Positions 1 to 10,994 of a stretch of 64,000 nucleotides of DNA are shown in pieces; the first letter of the stretch is position 1; each line of letters begins with the position of its first letter. The translations under genes were made by a program, and so were the position numbers. The notes under the pieces were generated by a model. The model made no database searches. It worked only from the letters and a program-made list of their open reading frames with translations, and was not told the origin of the DNA. The DNA is from Linyphia triangularis (lineage: Eukaryota > Arthropoda > Arachnida > Araneae > Linyphiidae), in contig OZ021732.1 of NCBI GenBank assembly GCA_963978545.1, positions 21,993,521-22,057,520 on the forward strand, written 5' to 3'.

Positions 1-1
1 T

Positions 2-370
2 GGATACTGGCAAGTGGAGATACATCCCGACGATCGTGAGAAGACTGCCTTCACTACCGGCCAAGGATTATGGCAGTTTCAAGTTATGCCGTTTGGCTTG
101 TGTAATGCACCGGCTACGTTCGAGCGACTAACGGAGACTGTGCTTAGAGGACTTTCCTACGAGACCTGTCTGATATATTTGGACGATATCATTATCACCG
201 GGCGGAGTTTTGATCAACACTTGCAAAACGTGAAGAACGTGTTCTTGAAGCTTAGAGAAGCCCACTTGAAACTTAGCCCATCAAAATGTAAGCTCTTTAG
301 GAGGAAAGTTATTTATCTCGGACACATCATCTCATCCGAGGGAGTGAGCACATCCAGCCAAGATCCATGC
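2..370 (+). pseudogene. pol: Gypsy pol, reverse transcriptase fragment (5' half)
   Basis: This codes for the RNA-dependent DNA polymerase of the Gypsy element; the frame is open from the first bases of the window. Visible motifs are GYWQVEI near the start, FTTGQGLWQFQVMPFGL, and the catalytic YLDDII at about codons 56-61. The thumb motif YLGHIISSEGVS follows. At about 353 the frame shifts by +1 (a 2-nt loss or 1-nt gain). The shifted frame joins, across the removed BEL/Pao insert, exactly onto the frame that opens at 6445, so the frameshift is separate from the insertion. The protein is interrupted at 370 by the BEL/Pao LTR. Family assignment is firm; the subfamily is not determined. Confidence 0.93.
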
Positions 371-696
371 TGTCGGAAATAAACGAACATGTCAACTTAA
401 TTTTATTTAATTACACCCAAAAACTTTAAGGTGTGACGTCATTTTTACAATGAATATAAATTTGTATAATTTCAGTTTTTAGTTTAGTTTAAATGACAAC
501 AATGATTTAATGTTCTGTTGTTCTTTTTTAACTGTTTTTAGAATAAGCCATTTTTTAGTTGCCTTTGTGAGAGTTGGATTAATAGAAATGTCGAATATTA
601 AACTCGTTAATTATTTTTCTTAATTGAGTCTGATCTTGATCTTGACATAACAGACTACGACACAGAAGTAGTGAAAATTAGTCGAAATTTGCGACA
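371..696 (+). repeat. BEL/Pao 5' LTR
   Basis: 326 bp with TG...CA ends. It matches 6113-6438 except for four substitutions: C/A near 383, C/A near 430, T/G near 483 and A/G near 496. It would hold the promoter and RNA start site; I see no strong TATA box. Confidence 0.95.
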
Positions 697-698
697 TT

Positions 699-720
699 TG
701 GCATCCCTGCCGGGATTCGA
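699..720 (+). other. Primer-binding site of the BEL/Pao element
   Basis: Two bases after the LTR begins TGGCATCCC followed by TGCCGGGATTCGA. The reverse complement looks like a tRNA 3' end: a T-loop TTCGAATC, a T-stem and acceptor strand, then CCA. It would prime minus-strand DNA synthesis. I cannot name the tRNA species with confidence. Confidence 0.8.
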
Positions 721-787
721 GATTGGACTTTGCGTAAATAAGAACAATTGATTTTTTAACGTTTTTTATTGAATCGTGTGCAACAAA

Positions 788-2293
788 ATGGAAATGATAT
801 TTAAAGTAAAAGGATTAAAAAAAGAAGATTTAAAATCAGTAGCTGAAGATTTAGGAGAAATTATATCGCCAGAAATGAATATCTCTGATATAAGGACAAG
901 AATTTTGGAAAACCAAGCAGCGAAAGACGATCCGGAACTTATTAAAGAACTTCTCACAACGGCGGTAACTGAAAGGAAAACTCAATTTGAATTAAGAAAT
1001 GCTCAAGAAGAAAAGGAATTTGAGCTAAGAAAAGCTCAAGAAGAAAAAGAATTTGAATTAGAAAAACAAAAGATGGAAGTTAAAAAAGCGATTGATTTGG
1101 CAAAACAAGAAAATGAATTGAAAATTGAATTGGCGAGAATGCAAGTTGCCAATCCAAACCTTGTTAATATTCAAGCTGTTCCTAATGAAGATTTTAATTC
1201 TAAAAGAAGATTTACATTACCCAAGCTGGAATTTAGAAAATTTGGAGGAGATATAAAAGAATGGTTGCCGTTCTGGAGACAATTCTGTAACATCCACAAT
1301 GACGAAGACATCACAGCCGAAGATAAGTTTCAATATTTAGTTCAGGCAACAGTTGCCGGTTCTAGAGCAAGAGAAGTCATTGACAGTTTTCCACCAAGCC
1401 GTGAAAATTACTTTAAGGCTGTCGATTGCTTGAAAACTCGATTCGGTAAGGAAGATCTTTTGATTGAAGTGTATGTGAGAGAATTGTTAAAATTAATCAT
1501 ATCTGTGCAAACCAAAGAACAACCATCTATCACTTATTTATATGATAAACTTGAATCGTATATGAGAGCACTTGAAACATTAGGTGTTACTACTGATAAA
1601 TGTGCCTCAATACTTTATCCAATGGTAGAGTCTTGTTTTCCACAAGATTTTTTAAAAGCTTGGAATCGAAGTGCAACCTCTCATTCTAAAACTGAGGCTA
1701 AAGAAAGATTAGACGATTTGATGAATTTTTTGAAAAGCGAGGTTGAAGGAGAAGAACGAATCACACTGGCTATGGCTGGATTCGGATTAACAAAGGATCA
1801 AGAAGTAAAGCACAGTAAAAGGAGAGTTTGTGAAAATGCAAATAAGATACCAACCGCGTCATCTTTGCTGACAACAGATGACAAAAGGTTACTTTGTGTA
1901 TTTTGTGGAAAGTCTCACAAAAGTCATGAATGTAGGAATGCTCCTAACATGCCATATGATGAAAAGAAGGCTATTTTAATTAAGAAGAACTTGTGTTTCA
2001 AATGTTTACGTTCAAATCACCATGCCCGTTCATGTATGATGGTTCACATCAAATGTTCGAAATGCGGTCGAGGACATAATACAGTTATGTGTTATGGAAA
2101 GCGGGACAATTCCAATGTTACTAAAGTAGCATCCAATGAGGAAACAAGTAGCCCAGTCTCTGACAATAATAGTAGTGTTTTGTCAAACCAAACGGATGAA
2201 ATGGATGTTGTTCTTCAAACTCTGAACGTACGAATAGGCAACGGTAATAAAGAAATAGTAATAAGAGCAATGATTGATACTGGATCCCAGTGA
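788..2293 (+). CDS. gag: BEL/Pao Gag, ending in the start of the protease
   Basis: This is the capsid/nucleocapsid precursor that packages element RNA. I start it at the ATG at 788; the frame is open slightly upstream but without an ATG. Residues about 65-125 form a highly charged coiled coil with repeated AQEEKEFEL heptads. About 145-250 is the DUF1759-type Gag domain (LPKLEFRKFGGD, WLPFWRQF). At about 370-450 there are three Cys/His knuckles: CVFCGKSHKSHEC, CFKCLRSNHHARSC and CSKCGRGHNTVMC. The ORF ends at TGA 2291-2293 just after the aspartic protease motif MIDTGS. BEL/Pao usually has one long gag-pol ORF. Here the protease continues in the frame one nucleotide downstream, so a small indel most likely broke it. 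Confidence 0.92.
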   Translation: MEMIFKVKGLKKEDLKSVAEDLGEIISPEMNISDIRTRILENQAAKDDPELIKELLTTAVTERKTQFELRNAQEEKEFELRKAQEEKEFELEKQKMEVKKAIDLAKQENELKIELARMQVANPNLVNIQAVPNEDFNSKRRFTLPKLEFRKFGGDIKEWLPFWRQFCNIHNDEDITAEDKFQYLVQATVAGSRAREVIDSFPPSRENYFKAVDCLKTRFGKEDLLIEVYVRELLKLIISVQTKEQPSITYLYDKLESYMRALETLGVTTDKCASILYPMVESCFPQDFLKAWNRSATSHSKTEAKERLDDLMNFLKSEVEGEERITLAMAGFGLTKDQEVKHSKRRVCENANKIPTASSLLTTDDKRLLCVFCGKSHKSHECRNAPNMPYDEKKAILIKKNLCFKCLRSNHHARSCMMVHIKCSKCGRGHNTVMCYGKRDNSNVTKVASNEETSSPVSDNNSSVLSNQTDEMDVVLQTLNVRIGNGNKEIVIRAMIDTGSQ

Positions 2294-3917
2294 TCATATG
2301 CTTACGCAAGAGATAATTGAAGCATTGAATATTGAGCCAACTAAAGAAGTTAAAATTGTTCATACGCTCTTTGGTGGTAAGAAAACTGAAGAAGAAACTC
2401 ATAAAGGATATCTATTGAGCTTAAGCAATTTAGAAAATACGTTCAAGTGTCGAATTGAAGTATTAGACCAGAGGAAGATTTGTAATGAAATAGCACGAGT
2501 ACCATTTGGAGATTGGATTACTGAAATGGAACATCTGAATATTTATATCTCTGATAGAGAAGACAAACGTAGATGCAGAGACAGCAAGATTCACTTGTTA
2601 ATTGGAGCAGATGTAGCCGGAAAATTGTTAACAGGTAAACTACATCATTGCAAATCTAGACCTGTTGCTATCCATACGAAATTAGGATGGACTCTGATGG
2701 GAAAGATTCCTCGAGCTCAAGCTAGAAGCGAGAACAGTGTGTTTTCTGTAACTTCGCTTCTCACTCACAATTTAGAAAGTATATGGACATTAGATCTTAT
2801 AGGTATTTCAGAGTCTCCAATCGACAAAAGCGAAGAATTATTAAGAGAAGAAACTGTTGCTCACTTTCAACGAACTGTGAGAAGAGACTTTGATGGAAGA
2901 TATGAAGTTGCGTTGCCCTGGATACATGAAAAAGACAATCTGGCAAACAACAGAGACGTGGCAGAGAAAAGACTTTGCATAACGAAGAAGAAACTTGAAA
3001 ATTCTGGGCACTCAAATGAGTATGGAGCTATTTTTCAAGATTGGTTGTCAAATGATATTATAGAGCGAGCACCCGAAGTTTCGAGTAAGGGAGTTCATTA
3101 CCTTCCACACAGAGCTGTCATAAAAGAGAACAGTAAGAACACCAAGATACGACCGGTATTTGATGCATCAGCGAAAAAGAAAGGAATGTTATCACTCAAC
3201 GATTGTTTGGAGAAAGGCCCGAATATGGTAGCAACTATTCCATCCTTGTTGATCAAATTCAGATTAAAGGCCGTAGCAGTAACATTGGACATAGAGAAAG
3301 CATTCCTCCAGATTGGTGTTCGTGAAACTGATCGAGATTTCTTACGATTTCTTTGGTATGATGAAGAACAGAATATAATAGAATATAGGCATAAGAGGGT
3401 TGTATTTGGAGTGACATCAAGTCCATTTCTTTTGAATGTGACATTGAATCATCATTTAGAAAACTCACCTGAAGAACTTCAAGAAATAGCACAGCACCTA
3501 AAATCATCTTTCTATGTAGACAATTGTATTGCTAGCTTCGATAACGTAGAAGAAATGGAGAAATTTGTCTTGGAATCTCGCGTCCTTTTATCAAGTGCTC
3601 AATTTAATTTAAGAGATTGGACCAGTAACGCACACTCCAGGGTTCTAGATCAAACAGACGTAGAAACAACTAACCTACTTGGACTGGTTTGGAACATCAA
3701 TGACGACACTTTATCTTGTGCAGTTAAAGATTTTGATTGTGAAGGAGTTCTGACTAAACGGAAAGTACTATCCGTATCTAGCAGCATATTTGATCCTATT
3801 GGTTATACAAGTCCTGTGATGCTTATATGTAAAATAATTTTACAAAAAACGTGGACACTGAGACTATCTTGGGATACTGAGTTACCTGAAGATATTTCAA
3901 AGGACTTTAGAAAATGA
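2274..3917 (+). pseudogene. pol: BEL/Pao Pol, protease remainder and reverse transcriptase
   Basis: This is the continuation of the polyprotein in the +1 frame. The first ~150 residues carry the rest of the retropepsin-like domain (DUF1758 type; LIGADVAGKLL and the GWTLMGK region). RT follows, with PVFDASAK at about 3150, DIEKAFLQI at about 3290 and FGVTSSPFLLN. The catalytic box is YVDN at 3513-3524, the form common in Pao elements in place of YVDD. The segment ends FDPIGYTSP...LPEDI at an in-frame TGA (3915-3917). Downstream sequence continues in the same frame, so this stop is a single nonsense change, probably of a conserved tryptophan codon. There is no convincing internal start at 2274. 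Confidence 0.92.
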
Positions 3918-6062
3918 CTGAAAACTTTATCAAAGCTACAAGAAATAAGAGTTCCAAGGTGTCTTCTAAACACTAGAAAGAAAGTGATGCAATTACATGT
4001 GTTTTGTGATGCGTCTCAAAATGCTTATGGAACCTGTATATTTTTGAGATCTGAAACTGAAGACCAAATTGAATGTTCATTAGTTCAAGCTCGTAGTCGA
4101 ATTGCCCCTTTAAAAAAGATTTCAATTCCCAGATTAGAACTGCTATCTTGTCTCATAGGAGCCAGGCTAGCTCAAAAGGTTATTGTTGATCTTGGTTATG
4201 AAGATATGCCTATTATCTACTGGTCAGACTCTGCAAATTGTTTGTATTGGATAAAACGGAATGGAAATTGGAGCACTTTTGTCATGAATAGAGTTCAGGA
4301 AATTAGAAGATTAACCATCTCTGACAACTGGAAACATGTCGCTGGAGTTGCAAATCCAGCTGATCTACCATCTCGAGGTTGTTCTGCGGAGAAGTTACTC
4401 CAGTTGAAATGGTGGGAGGGACCTCAATGGTTGCGAAAAGCGGAAGATGAATGGCCCACCTCAGATGCTTTTCCAAATATGGACATAATAACAGCGGAGA
4501 AGAAGAAGACGATTGTTGCTGCTACAAATACCAGCACAGAAAAATTCGAATACTTCTCACGAATATCCTCATTCAGAAAGATCACCAGGGTCATGGCATG
4601 GATTATACGTTTTGTCAAAAATTGCAAGAGATCAGATGAAAGGGTTGCCGGGGAACTGTTAGTAGATGAAGTGAAGTATGCAGAAACAGTTATTTGGAGA
4701 CAAGTTCAGAAAGAGAGCTTTGAAGACGATCAAACCTTTAACTTCCAGACGTATTTGGACACAGATGGTCTATTAAAAGTAAAATCAAAGATATCCGTGA
4801 GAGAAGACCTAAAAGCTTTTAAATATCCAGTGCTTTTACCTTCGAAACATCAACTTGTAGAGAAACTTATTTTTGAAGTGCATGTTGGCAATTGCCACGC
4901 AGGAGTTCAAGTGATGATGACAAAGTTACGAGAGCGTTTTTGGATAATTAAGAGTAGGAAAACAATTCGACAAGTTACAAGAAAGTGCATTAGATGTGCG
5001 AGGTTTACAGCAATTCCGTTAAATGTAGATGAAGCTCCTTTGCTTGAAGATCGTGTGCGAGAAGCTCATATTTTTGAAGTGATTGGAGTCGATTTATGTG
5101 GGCCCATGCATTTAAAGAACCAAACCAAATGTTGGGCTGTTCTGTTCAATTGCACAGTATACCGAGCTGTTCACATCGAATTAGTTACGTCTTTGACAAC
5201 TGATAGCTTCATTTTAGCTCTAAGGAGGTTTATCTCAAGAAGAAGACGACCCTCAACTATTTACTCAGACAACGGAACGAATCTAGTGGGGACATCTAAT
5301 GCATTTCAAGTTGTGAATTGGGAAAAAATACAAGAAGTTGCTGCAATCAAAAAGATTCGATGGAAATTTAATCCCCCGTCATCCCCTTGGTGGGGAAGCT
5401 TTTGGGAGAGGTTGATTGGCATGCTTAAAAGAATTCTTAGAAGAGTAATTGGCAATGCCTGTTTGCAACATGAAGAGCTATACACAGTTTTGTGTGAAGC
5501 AGAGAGTTTAGTCAACTCTAGACCATTGACTTATGTCTCTGAAGACGAGAGTGATTTAGTGGTGCTATCACCATCGATGTTTTTGAATGAAATCGAAGGA
5601 ACTGGAATGGCAGACCTTGATGAAGTAGATGCTAAGAGGCTGAATAGAAGATTCGCCTACAGACTAAATCTCAGAAAGGAGTTACGGAAACGTTTCAGAA
5701 TTGAATATCTGGGGCAGTTGAGAGAACACTACAAGGTTAGAAAAGTGCAACAAGTGGAAGAGGGAGACATCGTTCTAGTAGGCGATACCAACATTAGAAA
5801 ACAAAGTTGGCCTCTAGCTAGAATTTTGGAGCTGTATCCAGGGAAAGACGGAAAGGTTCGAATTGCCAAAGTGAAAACGAATTCTGGAACATTTTTGCGA
5901 CCGCTGCAACGATTGTACCCACTTGAAGTTCAGAAAACTGAACGATCTTCTTTTCAGGAAAGAGATTCACAACCTGGAACCATCAACGCAGCACGCAAAG
6001 ATAACAACCTAAAAACAAGACGTGAACGACGTATAAGACTTCCAAATCGTTTGAACTTGTGA
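3918..6062 (+). pseudogene. pol: BEL/Pao Pol, RNase H and integrase
   Basis: This is in frame with the preceding segment, beyond the TGA at 3915. RNase H removes the RNA template strand: HVFCDASQNAYG at about 3998, PRLELL, YWSDS and NPADLPSRG are visible. The integrase zinc domain has HVGNCH and CIRCAR (about 4880-5000). The catalytic core shows IGVDLCGP, IYSDNGTNL and WWGSFWERLIG, giving a complete D-D-E triad. A DUF5641-like C-terminal domain follows (RFAYRLNLRKELRKRF, EEGDIVLVGD, WPLARILE). The ORF ends at TGA 6060-6062, about 50 bp before the right LTR. This leaves no room for an envelope gene. Confidence 0.93.
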
Positions 6063-6099
6063 ATAACTTTTATTTGACTTTTAAAGTATTTAAAAGATC

Positions 6100-6112
6100 A
6101 AAGGTGGGAGGA
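6100..6112 (+). other. Polypurine tract of the BEL/Pao element
   Basis: AAAGGTGGGAGGA abuts the right LTR. This is the normal primer position for plus-strand DNA synthesis. Confidence 0.85.
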
Positions 6113-6438
6113 TGTCGGAAATAAACGAACATGTAAACTTAATTTTATTTAATTACACCCAAAAACTTTAAGGTGTGACGTAATTTTTACAATGAATATA
6201 AATTTGTATAATTTCAGTTTTTAGGTTAGTTTAAATGGCAACAATGATTTAATGTTCTGTTGTTCTTTTTTAACTGTTTTTAGAATAAGCCATTTTTTAG
6301 TTGCCTTTGTGAGAGTTGGATTAATAGAAATGTCGAATATTAAACTCGTTAATTATTTTTCTTAATTGAGTCTGATCTTGATCTTGACATAACAGACTAC
6401 GACACAGAAGTAGTGAAAATTAGTCGAAATTTGCGACA
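6113..6438 (+). repeat. BEL/Pao 3' LTR
   Basis: 326-bp partner of 371-696, differing at four sites. It is followed immediately by the target duplication CATGC (6439-6443), after which Gypsy pol resumes. Confidence 0.95.
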
Positions 6439-6443
6439 CATGC

Positions 6444-8453
6444 TGTGCAAATTTGGTCTCGACCGCAAGATGTTCATCAATTGCGAAGCTTCCTAGGCCT
6501 GTGCACGTATTACCGTAGATTCGTGAAAGGTTTCTCCAAGATCGCCAGACCTCTGCATCGACTAACAGAGAGCAAGCAGAAGTTCCTGTGGACTGCCGAC
6601 TGTGACGACTCCTTCAATCAACTGAAGAGCGCTTTAACATCCACGCCTGTTTTGGCTTTTCCCGAGGTTAACAAGGACTTTATTTTGGATACAGATGCCA
6701 GCAATGAGGGAGTGGGCGCCGTTCTTTCCCAGGAAATTGAAGGACAGGAGAAAGTCATCGCTTATTTTAGTAAGAGCCTGTCAAGATCCGAGCGGAACTA
6801 CTGCGTCACAAGAAAGGAGTTACTGGCAATAGTAAAAGCCGTTGAGCACTTTCATCATTACTTGTACAGGCGAAAATTCCTTTTAAGAACTGATCATGCA
6901 TCTCTGACTTGGTTGCTGAATTTCAAGAATACAGAGGGGCAAATAGCAAGGTGGATCCAGCGCCTACAGGAGTACGACATGGATATCCGTCACAGAAAGG
7001 GAACGTCCCATGGGAATGCAGATGCTCTTTCTAGAAGACCATGTCCGGAGAATTGCTGATTTTGTTCGAATGCGGAGTCTAAGTTTGGGACAACTGCATC
7101 TGCAGTTCGTAAAATAACTTCCAAGTCAACTACTTCAGACGTGGATCCTTGGAGTGATCAGAATGTCCGCAAAAGTCAGGTCGAAGATCAGGACTTGAAA
7201 CCTCTAATTGAATTCCTGGAAGCGGCTACCGGAAAACCCAGTTGGCAGGAAATTGCATGCTATAGCCCAACAATGAAGAGATATTGGGCTATGTGGGACT
7301 CTTTGCACTTGAAGAATGGAGTACTCTACCGCCGATGGGAGTATGATGACGGCAAAAGCTTCCGGTGGCAATTAATCCTTCCAAGTTCTAGAGTTACAAA
7401 CGTTCTAGAAGAACTTCACAGCAGTTCTACTGGAGGACATTTTGGTGTCACGAAAACTCTTCAGAAAGTCAGGGAGAGATTCTTCTGGGACAAAGCAAAA
7501 TCCGACGTGGAGAAGTGGTGCAAGTCCTGTGATGCATGCAATTCGCGTAAGGGACCAAAGACCCGAACTCGTGGAAAGTTGCAAAGTTACAACGTAGGAG
7601 CACCATTCGAAAGAATTGCTTTGGACGTCTTAGGCCCCCTACCTCACACAACTAATGGCAACAAATACATCCTAGTTGTCATGGACTACTTTAGCAAGTG
7701 GCCAGAAGCATACGCGATTCCGGACCAGGAAGCCACAACCGTAGCAGAAGTCCTCGTACGGAATTGGATCTCCCGATTTGGCGTACCCCTGCTGATACAT
7801 TCCGATCAGGGGACGAACTTCAACTCTGCCATCTTCACTGGGCTGTGTGACTTGCTCGACATAGAAAAGACTCGTACAACTCCCCTGCACCCACAATCCG
7901 ATGGAATGGTTGAACGATTTAATAGAACGATTCTGAATCATCTCTCCTTGTTTGTTTCCAAGAACCAGTAAGATTGGGATCAGAAACTTCCACTGTTCCT
8001 TTTGGCCTACTGAAGTGCTACTCACGAGACCACCGGATATACACCATCTCAAATGATTTTCGGAAGAGACCTTAGACTACCCTGCGACCTCCTCTTTGGA
8101 CGACCACCGGACACCCCTTCCTCACCTGTTCAGTATCTAGATGATCTCCAGGCACGTTTGGAAGCCGTACATCGGTTCGCCAGAGAAAGAATCAACATCA
8201 TGACAGAGCGCATGAAGGTCCGCTACGATGCCAAGGCCACGGAACGTTCATTCCAGGAAGGTGACAAGGTGTGGTTATGGAATCCTAAACGTCGGAAAGG
8301 ACTCTCTCCTAAGCTCCAGACGAACTGGGAAGGGCCGTATGTGGTCCTTAAGAAGATCAACGACGTCGTGGTAGGATTCAACGGACACCCTCCTGTAAAC
8401 CTAAAGTTGTACATCACAATAGGCTAGCCCCATATTATGATAGAAGTGATTGA
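6444..8453 (+). pseudogene. pol: Gypsy pol, 3' part: RT end, RNase H, integrase
   Basis: The frame continues from 370 once the insert is removed. It opens with the RT connection (QLRSFLGLCTYYRRF), then RNase H: LDTDASNEGVGAVL, KELLAIV, RTDHASL and HGNADALSR. The integrase follows, with zinc ligands in HSSSTGGH and CKSCDAC, and core motifs ALDVLGP, IHSDQGTNF and DGMVERFNR (D-D-E). A C-terminal GPY/F-like domain contains NWEGPYVVL. Breaks are in-frame TGA at 7057-7059, TAA at 7969-7971, TGA at 8011-8013 and a -1 type shift near 8371. After the shift, the alternative frame gives the usual tail KPKVVHHNRLAPY, ending at TGA 8451-8453. Each stop could come from CGA or CAA by a C-to-T change. Confidence 0.92.
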
Positions 8454-8496
8454 ATGACTTTCTTAAGGACTTCACTGCCCGGGACGTGCAGTCTTT

Positions 8497-8509
8497 AAGA
8501 AGGGGGAAA
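8497..8509 (+). other. Polypurine tract of the Gypsy element
   Basis: AAGAAGGGGGAAA lies directly before the LTR start TGTTGC. Confidence 0.8.
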
Positions 8510-8973
8510 TGTTGCACAAATTGTCTGTATATATTGTAAATAGTGACGTATTATTTAAAAATTCTATTGTAATTTATTTTTATCTTATTTTATTTATTAA
8601 TAGCGATTATGCAGGTTAGAAAAAGGTGGCAACACCTAAAGCAATTGAGAAGTTTCGAGATGTTTCTTTTCCGACGAATTGGCTGAAAATTTCTCGATTT
8701 TTCTCTGGCGCCAAGTATAAATAAGACTGTAGATCGGGAAAGTTTTCAGATTGACTTCGGACTTCGTTGAAAGCTGATCGCTTTGTTTACCTATTGGAGT
8801 GAGCTTGTATAATCGCTGAATTCGAAGTTATTTTTGTTGAAGCTTGTGTTGAAGCTTGAGAGTAATTAAACTGTTGCCTGTGAATAAATTTTGTGAGTTT
8901 TCTGAAGAGAGAATAAATATTTTTATAGCGTGAAAACTGTACCATCATTGCCTCAGTGGAAAAATTCGTAACA
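8510..8973 (+). repeat. Gypsy 3' LTR
   Basis: 464 bp, from TGTTGCACAAATTG to AATTCGTAACA, placed between the polypurine tract and unrelated DNA. TATAAATA at about 8716 is a plausible TATA box. AATAAA at about 8883 and about 8910 are candidate polyadenylation signals. Diverged relatives in this window are the solo LTR at 26555-26981 and, at lower similarity, the one at 15245-15987. Confidence 0.88.
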
Positions 8974-10994
8974 ATAGGAATGGCAGTGCTTGCTTTTGCC
9001 CATACAGACTCAATTTTAATTGCAACATTGTCCTCAGTTCTCAAGAAACACGGATCTTTGTTTCCGGTTTTGGGTACAAGATTTAATCATTCGAAAAAGC
9101 AGCGTATCTTCGTATGTAGGAAGATTAATTTGAGATATATGTTTGAGACTTCTAAGTATTGGACATTTAAATTTGTTTCGTGTACTGATTTTTGATGTCA
9201 TGTCTATTAACAAATCAATCTCACACACACTTCTGATTTCGTATTTCGTACTATAAAAAATCACAGATAAATCAAGTAAATCACTCAATTGCATCACATG
9301 ACACAATACAAAGATTGAAATTCCCAGAACATTGCGAACAAGTGTAGAGGGATGTGAAACCTTCTCCCCTCCTTCCACTTCCTGTTAGAGATACAGTCAG
9401 TATGAAAAGACAAGAAAGTGTACAATTCTTCAAAAATTGCAAAATTTCAATTGCGTTGCTGAAACAGAAGGTATTGTTCGATCGCAAAAAAATATTTTAC
9501 ACCTTTCTTATTTGAACTCAGTAGGCACCTCTTCCGTGCTATTAGAAAAAGAATATGGAAAAATAATTATATTTCCTACGCCGAGTAAAAATTGTCAATT
9601 TTACCCAAATTTCCAAAATCCAAGTGCAATGTGGGAGCAGAAGGCATTACCCATTCAAAAAAATATTTTACACCATGTTTTTGAAGTCAAAGAGAACCAT
9701 TTCCGCACTATTAGAAAAGCGATTTCGAAAAAAAAGTGTTTTTCTTCTCACTCTAATATATACACGACATTATTTTATATCTATGAGCTACAAGTTCGGC
9801 ATTTGAAAAAATCTAAATTTTTTCTATTAAATAAATTTGAAAAGTAAAATCAAGTCACACATTGCTTTTTGAAGAAATATACTTTTTAAAATCACAATTT
9901 TTTTTATTACAGGATCTAACACAATTGTACTAAAGTATATTAGAATAAAATATATTAAACTTCACTACTCAAAGATATATTTTATCATTCAGATTTTTCA
10001 TAAGTACTCTTTTGAATTGCAATTTATGTATAGTTGATATACTTTACTTTTCAAACTATGCTACATCGGATATAACATTTCCTAAGTAATCTAGCACAAT
10101 ATATGTTAGATTTCAATACTAAAAAATATGTTTTATTATTCAGATTTTGCATATCTTTTGATTTGTCAAGCATTTTATGAATTGGAACTTATACGAAAGC
10201 ATTATATTTTCAGCATTAAATAAACAATTAACTCCAGCAAACTTTACAAAGTTCATTGGAGAAATTATTAATGAAATCAAAACTATTACTATCATATACT
10301 TTTATTCATAACTGTTTTTAATTTTATACACATGATCTAACTCATCAATATTTCAAAGCATTCTCAATTGTTTAACAGACTAAAACAAAACCATTCGAGT
10401 GTTAGCGAAACCCTCCATTCATCATAACGACACATTAAACATTTGACATCTTCCAAATACACGAGCAACTGTCGCTAAATGCTGGTAGTAGATACGAATG
10501 CTCCCTACTGTGTAATTGCATTGGAAATAAAGAACAAGAAAAGTGCACGATAGGTGCTTCCAGTTCCTTAAACTCTTTAGTAGAAGAAAGCTGCACCCTG
10601 CCATTAAGAAAGCATTTACGACTCTTTCATGGGGCGATGAATACATAACTGAATATTAACGCTATTTGCTTAAAAAGAAGGAATGGCCATATACGCCTTT
10701 CTCCAGTATGCTAAAGCAATTGCTGTCAAGTGCAGAGGGTCATTTATCATGGGTAATGTTTCCCCTCTCAAATAAATTTGAACTCTTAATGCTTATTCGA
10801 TCATCAATAAGACAGTGCAAATCGTCAGGTCCCCTCCTACCCTCTTTTACCCGTTACCCACCTTGGAAGACAGATGAGACAATTTGTTCCTGGTTGCGTT
10901 CAACTGGAAGAAAAGGATCAACTTTATTGAGTATAGCGTTTGAACGCTATGTTAAAAGGCTGATATGATACTGAGGATAATTTAATTTTTTTTT
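8974..10994. other. AT-rich non-coding DNA
   Basis: I see no supported gene. The short ORFs here overlap on both strands and have no recognisable domain. About 9435-9730 holds two diverged copies of a ~172-bp unit: the shared string AAAAAAATATTTTACACC occurs near 9485 and 9657. Confidence 0.6.

Larger units (their letters stand above)
371..6438 (+). mobile_element. BEL/Pao LTR retrotransposon, nearly complete
   Basis: The element is 6068 bp with two 326-bp LTRs (371-696 and 6113-6438), both starting TGTCGG and ending GCGACA. The 5-bp duplication CATGC flanks it (366-370 and 6439-6443). A tRNA-like primer-binding site follows the left LTR and a polypurine tract precedes the right LTR. Inside are gag, protease, RT, RNase H and integrase in BEL/Pao order, with no envelope ORF. 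The LTRs differ at four positions by my alignment (about 1.2%), so insertion is fairly recent. One frameshift in the protease and one stop before RNase H make this copy defective unless those are bypassed. Confidence 0.96.
1..8973 (+). mobile_element. Ty3/Gypsy LTR retrotransposon, 5' part outside window, split by a BEL/Pao insertion
   Basis: The window opens inside the reverse transcriptase of a Gypsy element. Its pol continues, after the BEL/Pao insertion at 371-6443, through RNase H and integrase to 8453. A polypurine tract and a TG...CA LTR (8510-8973) follow. The 5' LTR, gag and protease lie outside the window. Pol order RT-RNase H-integrase is that of Ty3/Gypsy. The reading frame carries three in-frame stops and at least two frameshifts, so this copy cannot make its own proteins. 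The nested insertion shows it was already in place before the BEL/Pao element arrived. Confidence 0.93.

Noticed and set aside
6062..6112. Envelope-like ORF in the BEL/Pao element
   Set aside because: Only about 50 bp separate the integrase stop from the right LTR.
9437..9847. 136-codon plus-strand ORF
   Set aside because: It spans a diverged direct duplication and has lysine/phenylalanine-rich, repeat-like composition with no domain.
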